Shown piece after piece: positions 9,758 to 18,350 of a DNA stretch of 49,549 nucleotides. The stretch spans positions 256,320-305,868 of the forward strand of contig NZ_KE386886.1 in NCBI RefSeq assembly GCF_000429325.1, read 5' to 3'. Positions within the stretch are counted from its first letter, which is position 1; each line of letters opens with the position of its first letter. This DNA comes from Fundidesulfovibrio putealis DSM 16056. GTDB taxonomy: Bacteria; Desulfobacterota; Desulfovibrionia; Desulfovibrionales; Desulfovibrionaceae. The notes under the pieces were generated by a model. That model did no database searches. It saw nothing but the letters and a program-made list of their open reading frames with translations, and was not told the origin of the DNA. Position numbers and translations under genes: made by a program.

Positions 9758-10111
9758 TCACTTGCCGGGTTTCGCGGAACACAGGTTCTCCCGGCGGATA
9801 TCCTCCAGGCCGCCCAGCATCAGGGCGACCTCCGGATCGTCCTCCAGCCACGTCTTCAGGTGCCCGATGAGCGTCCGCGCGTATTCGGTTTCCCCGGCGG
9901 CCAGCGAGTAGTTGACCCACTGCCCCTCCTTGGCGCTCTCCACGATTCCGGCCTCCTCAAGCACCTTGAGGTGGCTGGAGACCGTGGGCTGCGCGATCCC
10001 CAAGGCGGCCTGAAGCTCACACACGCACATACGCCGCCTTTGCAGCATTTTGATGATCTTCACCCGGTTGGGGTCGGACAGGGCCTTCATGAGGCGGACG
10101 AACGGCTTCAT
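9758..10111 (-). CDS. arsR: ArsR/SmtB-family arsenic-responsive repressor
   Basis: 117-residue winged-helix repressor. The metalloid site CVC is at residues 29-31 within RRRMCVCELQ, followed by the recognition helix region GIAQPTVSSHLKVLEEAG and the wing EGQWVNYSL. Proteins with this CVC arrangement release DNA on binding As(III). It is the first gene of the leftward arsenic operon, and GGAG precedes the ATG by nine bases. A perfect palindrome inside the promoter just upstream is the obvious candidate operator, giving autoregulation of the whole operon. The start at 10111 is preferred over the upstream in-frame reading, which crosses the promoter. Confidence 0.95.
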   Translation of the reverse strand: MKPFVRLMKALSDPNRVKIIKMLQRRRMCVCELQAALGIAQPTVSSHLKVLEEAGIVESAKEGQWVNYSLAAGETEYARTLIGHLKTWLEDDPEVALMLGGLEDIRRENLCSAKPGK

Positions 10112-10137
10112 AGTTCTATCTCCATATTTGAATCTAC

Positions 10138-10165
10138 CGATATACCTGCCCTGGGCAGGTGTCAA
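10138..10165 (-). promoter_or_regulatory. Promoter of the ars operon with a perfect 17-bp palindromic operator candidate
   Basis: On the minus strand TTGACA (10160-10165) serves as the -35 box. The 17-base spacer (10143-10159) is almost entirely the perfect palindrome ACCTGCCCTGGGCAGGT (10144-10160), and a -10-like TATCGG follows (TATATC at 15 bases is an alternative). A repressor on this palindrome would block RNA polymerase. It lies 33 bp upstream of arsR. Confidence 0.6.
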
Positions 10166-10332
10166 CCACCTCCAGTGAAACAGGTGCGGTTCTTTCCAAC
10201 CCACGCCCCGATGCAAGGAAAACGTCAGGGCCATCCTGCTATCATGCGACACCACACGGTTCCTGCCCCGCAGAACCCCGAGGGCCAGTCCGGCCCGACC
10301 CGGCCGCAACCCCAAACGCAAGGATTCGTCTC

Positions 10333-10509
10333 ATGCACCACCGTATGTTGCCGATGGCCTGCCTGCTCGCGTCCTGCGCCCCACAGCGTTCCAAGGCCAA
10401 GCCCGCAGCCGAAGCGCAGGCCAGGGGCGAGAAATCCCTGCCCCTCCCACCCTCTCCCGCTATCGCCGGAACAGCGCAAGAATCCGCCTGCGTTGACAAT
10501 AAACTATGA
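10333..10509 (+). CDS. Possible small lipoprotein, unverified
   Basis: A 58-residue reading frame starting MHHRMLPMACLLASCAPQ, with AAGGA before the ATG. LASC resembles a lipobox, so the mature product would be a short, charged, proline-rich lipoprotein. Against it, the hydrophobic stretch is very short, no family is recognised, and the frame overlaps the -35 box assigned to the cyo promoter. It may be a chance frame in the divergent arsR-cyoA spacer. Confidence 0.25.
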   Translation: MHHRMLPMACLLASCAPQRSKAKPAAEAQARGEKSLPLPPSPAIAGTAQESACVDNKL

Positions 10510-10521
10510 AAGACGTAGAAA
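10493..10521 (+). promoter_or_regulatory. Sigma70-type promoter of the cyo operon
   Basis: A perfect -35 TTGACA (10493-10498) is separated by 17 bases from TAGAAA (10516-10521); TAGAAT follows closely. It leaves a leader of about 45 bases before cyoA, ending in the ribosome site GAGGGAG. The rest of the arsR-cyoA spacer (10166-10492) shows nothing firm beyond the doubtful small lipoprotein. Confidence 0.65.
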
Positions 10522-10572
10522 ATAGAATACGGTCACAATCAGGAATGTTCCTCAATACGGCGAGGGAGATAC

Positions 10573-11472
10573 ATGAAAAGTCCACTCCGCAGTTTGCTCG
10601 TCATGGCCACGTGCCTATGTCTTCTTCCCCTGTTGGGTGGATGCAACGAGATGGTTCTTTTCAATCCCAAAGGACCCATTGGGGAATCTGAAAAATACAT
10701 CATCCTCATTGCATTCGTGCTGATGCTGATCATAGTGATTCCAGTCATCGTCATGTCCATCGTTTTCCCCCTGAAATACAGGGAATCCAACACGAAGGCT
10801 CCGTATGAACCCAACTGGAGTTATTCAAGAAAACTTGAAATAATCATGTGGGTCATCCCATTTATTATCGTCTTTATTCTTTCCGCAATCCTCTGGCGGG
10901 AGACGCACCGCCTGGACCCGTACAAGCCGCTCGAAAGCAATGCGAAACCACTTAACGTGGAAGTCGTCAGCCTGGACTGGAAATGGCTGTTCATCTATCC
11001 CGAGCACAACATCGCCGTGGTCAACCAGTTCGTATTCCCTGAGAAAGTGCCCTTGAGCTTCAAGATAACCTCGGACACGGTCATGACCTCCTTTTTCATC
11101 CCCCAGCTTGGCAGCCAGATCTATGCCATGGCCGGGATGACCACCCGCCTGCACCTCATGGCGGACGAACAGGGGGAATACACGGGGCAGAACCAGCAAT
11201 TCAGCGGCGCGGGCTTTCCGGACATGAGCTTCAACGCCAAGGCCACGTCGCAGGCATCATTCGACTCCTGGGTGCAGCAGGTCAGGCAGTCGCCGACCAG
11301 GCTTGATTCCGCCCGCTTCGCCGAGCTGCGCAAACCCGGCGTCAGCCAGTCCGTCATCTATTATTCCTCGATAGAGCCCGGGCTGTTCGAGCATATCGTC
11401 AACCAGTACAATCCGATGACACGCGGTTCGAACGTCATGGGCGGCGCGGCCCATTCCGGACACGGGAACTAA
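10573..11472 (+). CDS. cyoA: Cytochrome bo3-type quinol oxidase subunit II
   Basis: 299-residue lipoprotein subunit with a signal peptide ending in the lipobox LLGGC (Cys24), then two transmembrane helices (about 40-65 and 87-108) and a periplasmic cupredoxin domain. Sequences such as TSFFIPQLGSQIYAMAGM match E. coli CyoA closely. The CxxxC of the CuA centre is absent, so electrons come from quinol and not cytochrome c. First gene of cyoABCDE, with GAGGGAG upstream. The C-terminus has a short His/Gly-rich tail. Confidence 0.95.
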   Translation: MKSPLRSLLVMATCLCLLPLLGGCNEMVLFNPKGPIGESEKYIILIAFVLMLIIVIPVIVMSIVFPLKYRESNTKAPYEPNWSYSRKLEIIMWVIPFIIVFILSAILWRETHRLDPYKPLESNAKPLNVEVVSLDWKWLFIYPEHNIAVVNQFVFPEKVPLSFKITSDTVMTSFFIPQLGSQIYAMAGMTTRLHLMADEQGEYTGQNQQFSGAGFPDMSFNAKATSQASFDSWVQQVRQSPTRLDSARFAELRKPGVSQSVIYYSSIEPGLFEHIVNQYNPMTRGSNVMGGAAHSGHGN

Positions 11473-11493
11473 GCTGGCATGGAGGTCGGTGGA

Positions 11494-13461
11494 ATGTTGG
11501 GAAAACTGAGCCTGTCTGCAATACCGTACCATGACCACATCGTCATGGGGGCCGTTTACGGTTCTCTCCTGGCCGGATTCGTGATCATCGTCCTGATAAC
11601 GTATTTCAAAAAATGGCCGTATCTCTGGAAAGAATGGCTCACCACGGTGGACCACAAGAAGATCGGCATCATGTACATCATCCTGGCCATGGTCATGCTG
11701 CTGCGCGGCTTCTCCGACGCCATCATGATGCGGGCCCAGCAGGCCATGGCCCTGGGCGCGAACCCCGGTTTCCTGCCCCCGGACCACTTCAACCAGGTGT
11801 TCAGCGCCCACGGCACCATCATGATCCTGTTCATGGCCATGCCGTTCCTGTCGGGCCTCATGAACATCGTGGTGCCCCAGCAGATCGGCGCGCGCGACGT
11901 GGCCTTCCCCTTCCTGAACGCGGTCAGCCTGTGGCTCTCCGCGGCCGGGGCCATGCTGGTCATGGTTTCGTTGGGCGTGGGCGAGTTCTCCAGGGCCGGG
12001 TGGTCGGGCTACACGCCCCTGTCGGGACTGGCCTACAGCCCGGACACCGGGGTGGACTACTGGATCTGGTCGCTCCAGATATCCGGGGCGGGCACGCTGC
12101 TCACCGGGATAAACTTCCTGGCCACCATCCTGAAGATGCGCGCGCCGGGCATGACGCTCATGCGCATGCCGCTCTTCACCTGGACCGCAGTCTTCACCAA
12201 CGTGCTCATCATCTTCGCCTTCCCCATGCTGACCGTGGCCCTGGCGCTCCTGACCCTGGACCGCTACTGCGGCATGCACTTCTTCACCAACGACATGGGC
12301 GGCAACACCATGATGTACATCAACCTCTTCTGGACCTGGGGCCACCCGGAGGTTTACATCGTCATCCTGCCCGCCTTCGGCATCTTCTCCGAAGTGGTGG
12401 CCACATTCTCCCGCAAGAAGCTCTTCGGCTACCACTCGCTGGTGTACGCCACCGGCGCCATCATGTTCCTGTCCTTCGCGGTCTGGGTGCACCACTTCTT
12501 CACCATGGGCACCAGCGCCAACGTCAACATCTTCTTCGGCATCTCTACCATGCTGATCGCCATCCCCACGGGCGTGAAGGTCTTCAACTGGCTCTTCACC
12601 ATGTATCGAGGCCGGGTGCGGATCACCACGCCGCTCCTGTGGACGCTGGGCTTTCTCTCCACGTTCGTCATCGGCGGCCTGACCGGCGTGCTGCTCTCCA
12701 TGCCCCCGGCGGACTACGTGCTCCACAACAGCATGTTTCTGATCGCCCACTTCCACAACATGCTGGTGCCGGGCGTGCTGTTCGGCTTCATGGCGGGCTA
12801 CGCCTACTGGTTCCCCAAGGCCATCGGCTTCCGGCTGAACGAGACCTGGGGCAAATTCTCCTTCTGGTTCTGGCTGAGCGGCTTCTACCTGGCCTTCATC
12901 CCGCTCTACATCCTGGGCTTCATGGGCATGCCCCGGCGCATGCAGCATTACGACAACCCTGCCTGGCAGCCCTACCTCATCGTGGCCGCCATCGGCACGC
13001 TGCTCATCCTGCTGGGCATAGGCTGCATGGTCATGCAGCTCTTGGTGAGCATCCGCGACCGCCGCGCCAACCGTGACCTGACCGGCGACGCCTGGGACGG
13101 ACGCACCCTGGAGTGGCTGACCGCGTCCCCGCCCGCAGTCTACAACTTCGCCGTGGTCCCGGTGGTGGAGGATCTCGACGCCTTCTGGGACATGAAGCAG
13201 AAAGGCACGGCCTACCTGAAGCCGGACCGCTACGAAGACATCGAGATGCCCAAAAACAACCCCTACGGGCTGGCTGTGGGCGTCGTCTGCTTCGTCTTCG
13301 GATTCGCCATGATCTGGCATATCTGGTGGATGGCCGGTGTGAGCTTCCTGGCCCTGATCGCCACGGTGATCGCCAGAGCCTGCAACGACGACACCCACGA
13401 GATCATCCCCGCCGCCGAGGTGGAACGCATCGAGGGGCTGCGCTCCCAGGGGATGGCGTGA
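11494..13461 (+). CDS. cyoB: Cytochrome bo3-type quinol oxidase subunit I
   Basis: 655-residue catalytic subunit of a proton-pumping haem-copper oxidase with about 15 helices. The key residues fall at E. coli CyoB numbering: quinone-site Arg71, Asp75, His98 and Gln101; haem ligands His106 and His421; CuB ligands His284, His333 and His334; cross-linked Tyr288 in WGHPEVY; haem o ligand His419. The ATG at 11494 is chosen because GGAGG lies eight bases upstream and MLGKLSL aligns with MFGKLSL of E. coli; an ATG at 11479 overlaps that site. All active-site residues are intact, so the enzyme should be functional. Confidence 0.97.
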   Translation: MLGKLSLSAIPYHDHIVMGAVYGSLLAGFVIIVLITYFKKWPYLWKEWLTTVDHKKIGIMYIILAMVMLLRGFSDAIMMRAQQAMALGANPGFLPPDHFNQVFSAHGTIMILFMAMPFLSGLMNIVVPQQIGARDVAFPFLNAVSLWLSAAGAMLVMVSLGVGEFSRAGWSGYTPLSGLAYSPDTGVDYWIWSLQISGAGTLLTGINFLATILKMRAPGMTLMRMPLFTWTAVFTNVLIIFAFPMLTVALALLTLDRYCGMHFFTNDMGGNTMMYINLFWTWGHPEVYIVILPAFGIFSEVVATFSRKKLFGYHSLVYATGAIMFLSFAVWVHHFFTMGTSANVNIFFGISTMLIAIPTGVKVFNWLFTMYRGRVRITTPLLWTLGFLSTFVIGGLTGVLLSMPPADYVLHNSMFLIAHFHNMLVPGVLFGFMAGYAYWFPKAIGFRLNETWGKFSFWFWLSGFYLAFIPLYILGFMGMPRRMQHYDNPAWQPYLIVAAIGTLLILLGIGCMVMQLLVSIRDRRANRDLTGDAWDGRTLEWLTASPPAVYNFAVVPVVEDLDAFWDMKQKGTAYLKPDRYEDIEMPKNNPYGLAVGVVCFVFGFAMIWHIWWMAGVSFLALIATVIARACNDDTHEIIPAAEVERIEGLRSQGMA

Positions 13462-13463
13462 AC

Positions 13464-13523
13464 ATGGCGTCCCTGAAGGATAAACGAGATACACACTGCC
13501 GCTTCGCGGGGGGGTGCGCATAA
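13464..13523 (+). other. Possible 19-codon coupling frame between cyoB and cyoC
   Basis: An ATG two bases after the cyoB stop opens a 19-residue frame that ends in TAATG, overlapping the chosen cyoC start. It has two cysteines and no recognisable family. It may help ribosomes reach cyoC, or be chance. Confidence 0.2.
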
Positions 13524-14122
13524 TGCAGACGCAATCTTCGGCCATGCCCGAACACGAGGTCCACGACACGGCGCAGACCCAGGCGCTGGGGTTCTGGCTC
13601 TATCTCATGAGCGATCTGGTGATGTTTTCCGGCCTGTTCGCGACGTATGTGGTCATGGCCCACAACTACGCGGGAGGCCCCACCGGCAAGGAGCTCTTCA
13701 ACCTGACCGACGCCCTGCTGGAAACCATGCTGCTGCTGTTCAGCAGCGTGGCCTTTGGCCTGGGCATGGTGGGCATGCACAAGGGCGACAAGCGCATGCT
13801 CCTGGCCGGGCTCGCGGCGGCGCTCCTTTTGGGGCTCGGGTTCGTCGGCATGGAGGCGGCGGAGTTCAGCCACATGATAAGCCAGGGAGCCGGGCCGCAG
13901 CGCAGCGGATTCCTTTCGGCGTTCTTCACCTTGGTCGGCACCCACGGCCTGCACGTGTCCTTCGGCATTCTCTGGATGGTGGTCATGATGGCGCAGATAG
14001 CCACCAAGGGGCTTACCGCCCCGGTGCAGGCGCGGCTGGTGCGCCTGGGCATGTTCTGGCACTTCCTGGACATCGTCTGGATCTGCCTGTTCAGCATCGT
14101 GTACCTGATGGGGGTCCTCTAA
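13523..14122 (+). CDS. cyoC: Cytochrome bo3-type quinol oxidase subunit III
   Basis: 199-residue membrane subunit with five helices, matching CyoC: GFWLYLMSDLVMFSGLFATY near the start, ETMLLLFSS, the conserved GFLSAFFTLVGTHGLHVSFG segment and a C-terminal FWHFLDIVWICLFSIVYLMG. Subunit III stabilises the oxidase core. The ATG at 13523 follows a GGGGGGTG run; a GTG nine bases upstream is an alternative. Its stop abuts the cyoD start with no gap. Confidence 0.95.
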   Translation: MQTQSSAMPEHEVHDTAQTQALGFWLYLMSDLVMFSGLFATYVVMAHNYAGGPTGKELFNLTDALLETMLLLFSSVAFGLGMVGMHKGDKRMLLAGLAAALLLGLGFVGMEAAEFSHMISQGAGPQRSGFLSAFFTLVGTHGLHVSFGILWMVVMMAQIATKGLTAPVQARLVRLGMFWHFLDIVWICLFSIVYLMGVL

Positions 14123-14446
14123 ATGAGCCAGACACACCAGAACAACGCTGGAGCGGGCAGCGGTTCAATCAAGTCCTACGCGACGGGCTTCATCCTCTCG
14201 CTCGTGCTCACAGCCATCCCATTCTTCCTGGTCATGAACGGGACGCTTTCCCACTCGGGCACGGTCTTCTGCATCTTCGCCACGGCGGTCTTGCAGATTT
14301 TCGTGCAGCTGCACTATTTCCTGCACCTGGACACATCGTCGGCCATGTATTGGAACCTCATGTCCCTGCTGTTCACTTTTTTCATCATCTTCCTCTTCGT
14401 GGGCGGTTCGATATGGATCATGCACAGTATGCATTACAGGATGTAA
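14123..14446 (+). CDS. cyoD: Cytochrome bo3-type quinol oxidase subunit IV
   Basis: 107-residue three-helix subunit with the CyoD signature QIFVQLHYFLHLD and a C-terminal hydrophobic stretch ending in GGSIWIMHSMHYRM. It assists assembly of the CuB site in E. coli. The start directly follows the TAA of cyoC, so translation is likely coupled, and its last 34 bases overlap the start of cyoE. Confidence 0.94.
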   Translation: MSQTHQNNAGAGSGSIKSYATGFILSLVLTAIPFFLVMNGTLSHSGTVFCIFATAVLQIFVQLHYFLHLDTSSAMYWNLMSLLFTFFIIFLFVGGSIWIMHSMHYRM

Positions 14447-15321
14447 GATCGCAGGATGTGCTCAGGAATTATTTCCTTGTCACGAAACCGCGCCTGGTTG
14501 CAGCCAACCTGATCTCTGCGGCTGGAGGATTCTTTCTTGCAGCACAGGGGCACGTGTCAGCCGTGCTGTTTCTGTCCCTCATGGCCGGGATGTCCTGCAT
14601 CGTCGCTTCCGGGTGCGTGCTGAACAACTACATCGACAGGTACATTGACAGGGGCATGGCCAGGACGCGCGGGCGCGCCCTGGCCACGGGGGCGATCTCG
14701 CTTCGCGGGAGCCTCGTCTACGCCGCAGCCCTGGGTCTTGCAGGAGCTGCCATACTGTTGTCCGGGACGAACGCGCTGTGCGCTGTCATCGCGCTGTTGG
14801 GCTTCGTAGTCTATGTGTGCGTGTACAGCCTGTACCTGAAACGCAATTCCGCCTACAGCACGGTCATCGGGAGCCTTGCCGGAGCGGCGCCGCCTCTCGC
14901 CGCCTATTGCGCCGTCAGAAACGACTTCGACCTGGGGGCCTTGATCGTCCTGGGCATCTTCAGCCTGTGGCAGATACCGCATTCGTACGCCATCACCATC
15001 TTCCGCTACAACGACTACGCAGCGGTGAGCATCCCCGTGATGCCCGTCAAAGCAGGCATCGCCGCCACCAAGAAGCACATCGTCTGGCACATCGCCGCGT
15101 TCATCCTGGCGGCGCAGCTGCTGACGGTCTTCGGATACGCGGGCTACGCCTACCTCGCCGTGTCCACCGTGCTGGGCCTGTGCTGGCTGGCCACGGCCCT
15201 GCACGGCTACCGGGCGGACGACGACCGCGCCTGGGCCAGGAGGGTGTACCTGTTTTCCATCCTGACCATCTTCATTCTGAGCGTGATGATGTCCGTCGAT
15301 TTCGCGAGGCCCGTCGTCTAG
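14413..15321 (+). CDS. cyoE: Protohaem IX farnesyltransferase (haem O synthase)
   Basis: 302-residue UbiA-family prenyltransferase that converts haem b to haem o, the high-spin haem of this oxidase. The Asp-rich motif NNYIDRYIDRGMARTRGRAL lies near residues 70-90, and the second motif region includes FRYNDYAAVSIPVMPV. About nine helices are predicted. The ATG at 14413 lies inside cyoD (34 bp overlap) and has no strong ribosome site; a GTG about 15 codons later is possible. Last gene of the cyo operon; no clear terminator was seen in the 82-bp gap that follows. Confidence 0.94.
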   Translation: MDHAQYALQDVRSQDVLRNYFLVTKPRLVAANLISAAGGFFLAAQGHVSAVLFLSLMAGMSCIVASGCVLNNYIDRYIDRGMARTRGRALATGAISLRGSLVYAAALGLAGAAILLSGTNALCAVIALLGFVVYVCVYSLYLKRNSAYSTVIGSLAGAAPPLAAYCAVRNDFDLGALIVLGIFSLWQIPHSYAITIFRYNDYAAVSIPVMPVKAGIAATKKHIVWHIAAFILAAQLLTVFGYAGYAYLAVSTVLGLCWLATALHGYRADDDRAWARRVYLFSILTIFILSVMMSVDFARPVV

Positions 15322-15403
15322 CAGAGTTCGAACGCCGCCCGGCCGGACAAAACCAGGGAACTCCCGCCTTTCCAAAGCACCAGCGCTTGGATAGACTCGC
15401 GAC

Positions 15404-16384
15404 ATGCCCTCAAGGATTCGCATCGTCATCTCGGCCCTGGCCGTCATTCTCGCGGTCTGGTCCGGCGGCCCGGCACAGGCCGAGGCCCTGAAAAAGGCCT
15501 CGCTCATCCCCCAGTGGGAGCCCCAGGCCCAGTTCGCCGGGTACTACGTGGCCAAAGCCAAGGGGTTCTACGAGAAGCGCGGCGTGGACATGGACATCCT
15601 GCGCGGCGGTCCGTCCAGCCCGCCCTCGAAGCTGCTGGCCGAGGGCAAGGCCCTGTTCGGGACCATGTTCCTGGCCTCCGCCGTCATGGAGCGCTCCAAA
15701 GGCCTTGAGCTGGTCAATCTGGCCCAGGTGATGCGCGGGTCCACCTTCCTGCTGGTGGCGCGAAAATCGGGCAACATAACCCGGCCCAAAGATTTCAACG
15801 GCAAGCGGGTCAGCCTGTGGGGCAAGGAATTCAGCCTCCAGGCCGAGGAGTTCTTCAAGAACGCCGGGGTGCAGGTGCAGCGGCTGCCCCAGGGCTTCAC
15901 GGTGGACCTCTTCCTGCGGGGCGGGGTGGATGTCGTCTCCGCCATGTATTACAATGAATACCACGTGCTGCTGAACTCCGGGCTGGACCCGGAGGACCTG
16001 ACGCTTTTCCCCCTGCGCGACTACGGGCTCGACTACCCGGAAGACGGCATCTACTGCCTGGATTCCACGCTCAAGGCCGATCCGGAACTGTGCTCCGCCG
16101 TGGCTGACGCGAGCCTCGAGGGCTGGCGCTACGCCTTCGAGCACCCCGAGGAGGCCCTGGACATCGTGATGGGCCACGTGGAGGCGGCGCGGCTGCCCAC
16201 CAACCGCATGCACCAGAAATGGATGCTGGAGCGCCTGCGCGAGGCCATGCTGCCCACGGCGGGACGCCAGGGGCCGGGGCCGCTGCTGGCGGGCGAGTTC
16301 GAGGCCGTATCGCGGACCCTGGCCAAGGCCGGGCTGCTGCAAAATCCCGTGAGCTTCGAGGAGTTCCATGTCCCGCCCAGATAG
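15404..16384 (+). CDS. Periplasmic binding protein of the NMT1/THI5-like type
   Basis: 326-residue exported protein with a signal peptide ending around GGPAQA (residue 26). The mature part begins with the typical LIPQWEPQAQFAGYYVAKAKGFYEKRGVD of NMT1/SsuA-like solute receptors, followed by GGPSSPPSKLLAEGKALFGT. No ABC permease or ATPase gene is nearby. Instead the 3' end overlaps by 17 bp the start of a membrane-anchored phosphatase, so the protein may act as a ligand-sensing partner and not a transporter component; this is inference. The ribosome site is weak and the ligand unknown. Confidence 0.85.
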   Translation: MPSRIRIVISALAVILAVWSGGPAQAEALKKASLIPQWEPQAQFAGYYVAKAKGFYEKRGVDMDILRGGPSSPPSKLLAEGKALFGTMFLASAVMERSKGLELVNLAQVMRGSTFLLVARKSGNITRPKDFNGKRVSLWGKEFSLQAEEFFKNAGVQVQRLPQGFTVDLFLRGGVDVVSAMYYNEYHVLLNSGLDPEDLTLFPLRDYGLDYPEDGIYCLDSTLKADPELCSAVADASLEGWRYAFEHPEEALDIVMGHVEAARLPTNRMHQKWMLERLREAMLPTAGRQGPGPLLAGEFEAVSRTLAKAGLLQNPVSFEEFHVPPR

Positions 16385-18350
16385 CCAGTTCCAGGGGCGG
16401 GGCCTCGGCTTCAAGCTGTCCCTGTTGATCCTGACCTGCACCGCAGCCATCTTCCTGGCCGCTTTCGTCTATTCCCACTACTCCTCCAAGCAGACCCTGA
16501 TGAAAGAGGCCAGTGCGGACGCCGCCAACCTGACCCTGGCCAGCATCCGCAAGATCGAGACCACGCTGGCCTCGGTGGAGGAGGTTCCGGGATTCCTGGC
16601 CTTCACCTACGGCAAGGGAACGCCCACGCCGCTGGCCATCAAACAGGACCTCACGGGTTTCGTGCTCTTCAACCGCGCCGTGTTCGGGGCCTGCGTGGCC
16701 TACGCGCCCTATGCCTATTACGCCGGGACGCGCCTCTTCGCGCCCTATGCCTACAAGTCCGAAGGCAGGCTCGAATACATGCACCTGGGCGAGGAGTACG
16801 GCTACCCCACTGCCGACTGGTTCCTGATCCCCTCGGAGCTTGAGCGCCCGCTCTGGAGCGAACCCTACTTCGACGAAGGCGGCGGCGGAGCCGTCATGTG
16901 CACCTACAGCGTCCCGTTCCATCGCGACGAGGACGGACGCAGGCGCATGCTGGGCGTGGTCACGGCGGACATATCGCTGGAATGGCTGCGGGAGCTGGTG
17001 GGGCGCATCTCCATCTTCAAGTCCGGGTACGCCTTCCTGCTGAGCCGAAACGGCGTGTTCGTGTCCCACCCCCAGGACGCCTACATCATGCGCGAGAGCG
17101 TGTTCAGCCTGGCGGAGAAGGCCGCCAGCCCGGAGCTTCGGCGCATCGGGCAGGACATGATCAGGGGCGGCTCCGGCTTCGTGCGGCTGCCGGAGTTCGT
17201 GCTGGGAAAACCCGCCTGGCTCTCCTACGCCCAGGTGCGAAACGCCGGCTGGTCCATGGGGGTGGTGATCCCCGAGGATGAGCTCTTCGAGGACCTGGAC
17301 CGCCTCAAGCGCCAGGTGGTGGGCATCGGCCTGGGCGGCTTCGTGCTGCTTTTGCTGGTGATCATCCTGGTGTCCACCTCCATAACCCGGCCGCTCAAGA
17401 ATCTGGCCGGGCGCACGGCGGAGATCGCCAAGGGCAACCTGGACATCCCCCTGCCCGAGTCCAGATCCGGCGACGAGGTGGGCCAGCTGAGCCGCTCCTT
17501 CGAGGAGATGCGCCTGGCGCTTCGCGAGTACATCGCCAACCTCACCGAGACCACCAAGGCCAAGGAGCGCATGGAGTCCGAGCTGAAGATCGCCCGGACC
17601 ATCCAGATGAGCTTTTTGCCCAAGCGCTTCCCGCCCTTCCCGGACATCCGCCAGTTCGAGCTGCACGCGGCCCTGGACCCGGCCCTGGAGGTCGGCGGCG
17701 ACCTGTTCGACTTCTTCCTGCTGGAGGACGGGCGGCTCCTGTTCCTGGTGGGCGACGTGTCCGGCAAGGGCGTCCCGGCGGCGCTGTTCATGGCCGTGAC
17801 CAAGACCCTGGTCAAGGGAATCGCCGAGCTTGAGGACACGCCCGCAGCCATCCTGGACCGGGTGAGCCGGGAACTGCTGGTGGACAACGAGGCCATGCTC
17901 TTCGTGACCATGTTCCTGGGCATCATGGACTACAACACGGGCCAGCTGACCTACTCCAACGCCGGCCACAACCCGCCGGTGCTGCTGCGCGGCGGGCGCG
18001 CGGACTGGCTGCCCCTGCCCAGGGGGCTGTTCCTCGGGGTCATGGAGGACGCGGTCTACCGGAACATGACGATCACTCTGGAGAAGGACGACCGGCTGGT
18101 GGTCTACACCGACGGCGTCACCGAGGCGGTGGACGAATCCGGCGAACTCTACTCCAACCAGCGGCTCCTGGACGTGGTGTCCGGACTTTCGGCCCAGGGC
18201 GCGAAGCAGATGAGCGAGGCCCTGGTCGACTCAGTGTGCCGCTTTGCAGGAAACGCCCCCCAGGCGGACGACATCACGGTGCTGACGATCCACTACCTGG
18301 GCGGCGGCCCGGCTTCCACGTCTGCGAAGCCGAAAGGCGAGGACGCATAA
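16368..18350 (+). CDS. Membrane sensor Ser/Thr phosphatase: Cache-like domain, HAMP, SpoIIE/RsbU PP2C domain
   Basis: 660-residue protein: TM1 about 15-36, a large extracytoplasmic Cache-like domain (about 40-310), TM2 about 317-337, HAMP (about 338-390), a coiled linker, then a PP2C domain of the RsbU/SpoIIE type (about 425-645). Metal-binding motifs are present: EVGGD (Asp445), VGDVSGKGVPAAL (Asp463), NAGHNPP, YTDGVTEAVD and the final DDITVLT (Asp634/635). Such enzymes usually dephosphorylate an anti-sigma antagonist with a STAS fold; none is encoded nearby. GAGGAG precedes the ATG. The overlapping binding-protein gene suggests a shared signal. Confidence 0.93.
   Translation: MSRPDSQFQGRGLGFKLSLLILTCTAAIFLAAFVYSHYSSKQTLMKEASADAANLTLASIRKIETTLASVEEVPGFLAFTYGKGTPTPLAIKQDLTGFVLFNRAVFGACVAYAPYAYYAGTRLFAPYAYKSEGRLEYMHLGEEYGYPTADWFLIPSELERPLWSEPYFDEGGGGAVMCTYSVPFHRDEDGRRRMLGVVTADISLEWLRELVGRISIFKSGYAFLLSRNGVFVSHPQDAYIMRESVFSLAEKAASPELRRIGQDMIRGGSGFVRLPEFVLGKPAWLSYAQVRNAGWSMGVVIPEDELFEDLDRLKRQVVGIGLGGFVLLLLVIILVSTSITRPLKNLAGRTAEIAKGNLDIPLPESRSGDEVGQLSRSFEEMRLALREYIANLTETTKAKERMESELKIARTIQMSFLPKRFPPFPDIRQFELHAALDPALEVGGDLFDFFLLEDGRLLFLVGDVSGKGVPAALFMAVTKTLVKGIAELEDTPAAILDRVSRELLVDNEAMLFVTMFLGIMDYNTGQLTYSNAGHNPPVLLRGGRADWLPLPRGLFLGVMEDAVYRNMTITLEKDDRLVVYTDGVTEAVDESGELYSNQRLLDVVSGLSAQGAKQMSEALVDSVCRFAGNAPQADDITVLTIHYLGGGPASTSAKPKGEDA

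Noticed and set aside
11257-13569. 770-codon open frame on the minus strand
   Set aside because: Antisense to cyoB, whose coding sequence is beyond doubt; no domain and an extreme His/Glu/Gly bias.
16071-17969. 632-codon open frame on the minus strand
   Set aside because: Antisense to the PP2C phosphatase; no family traits.
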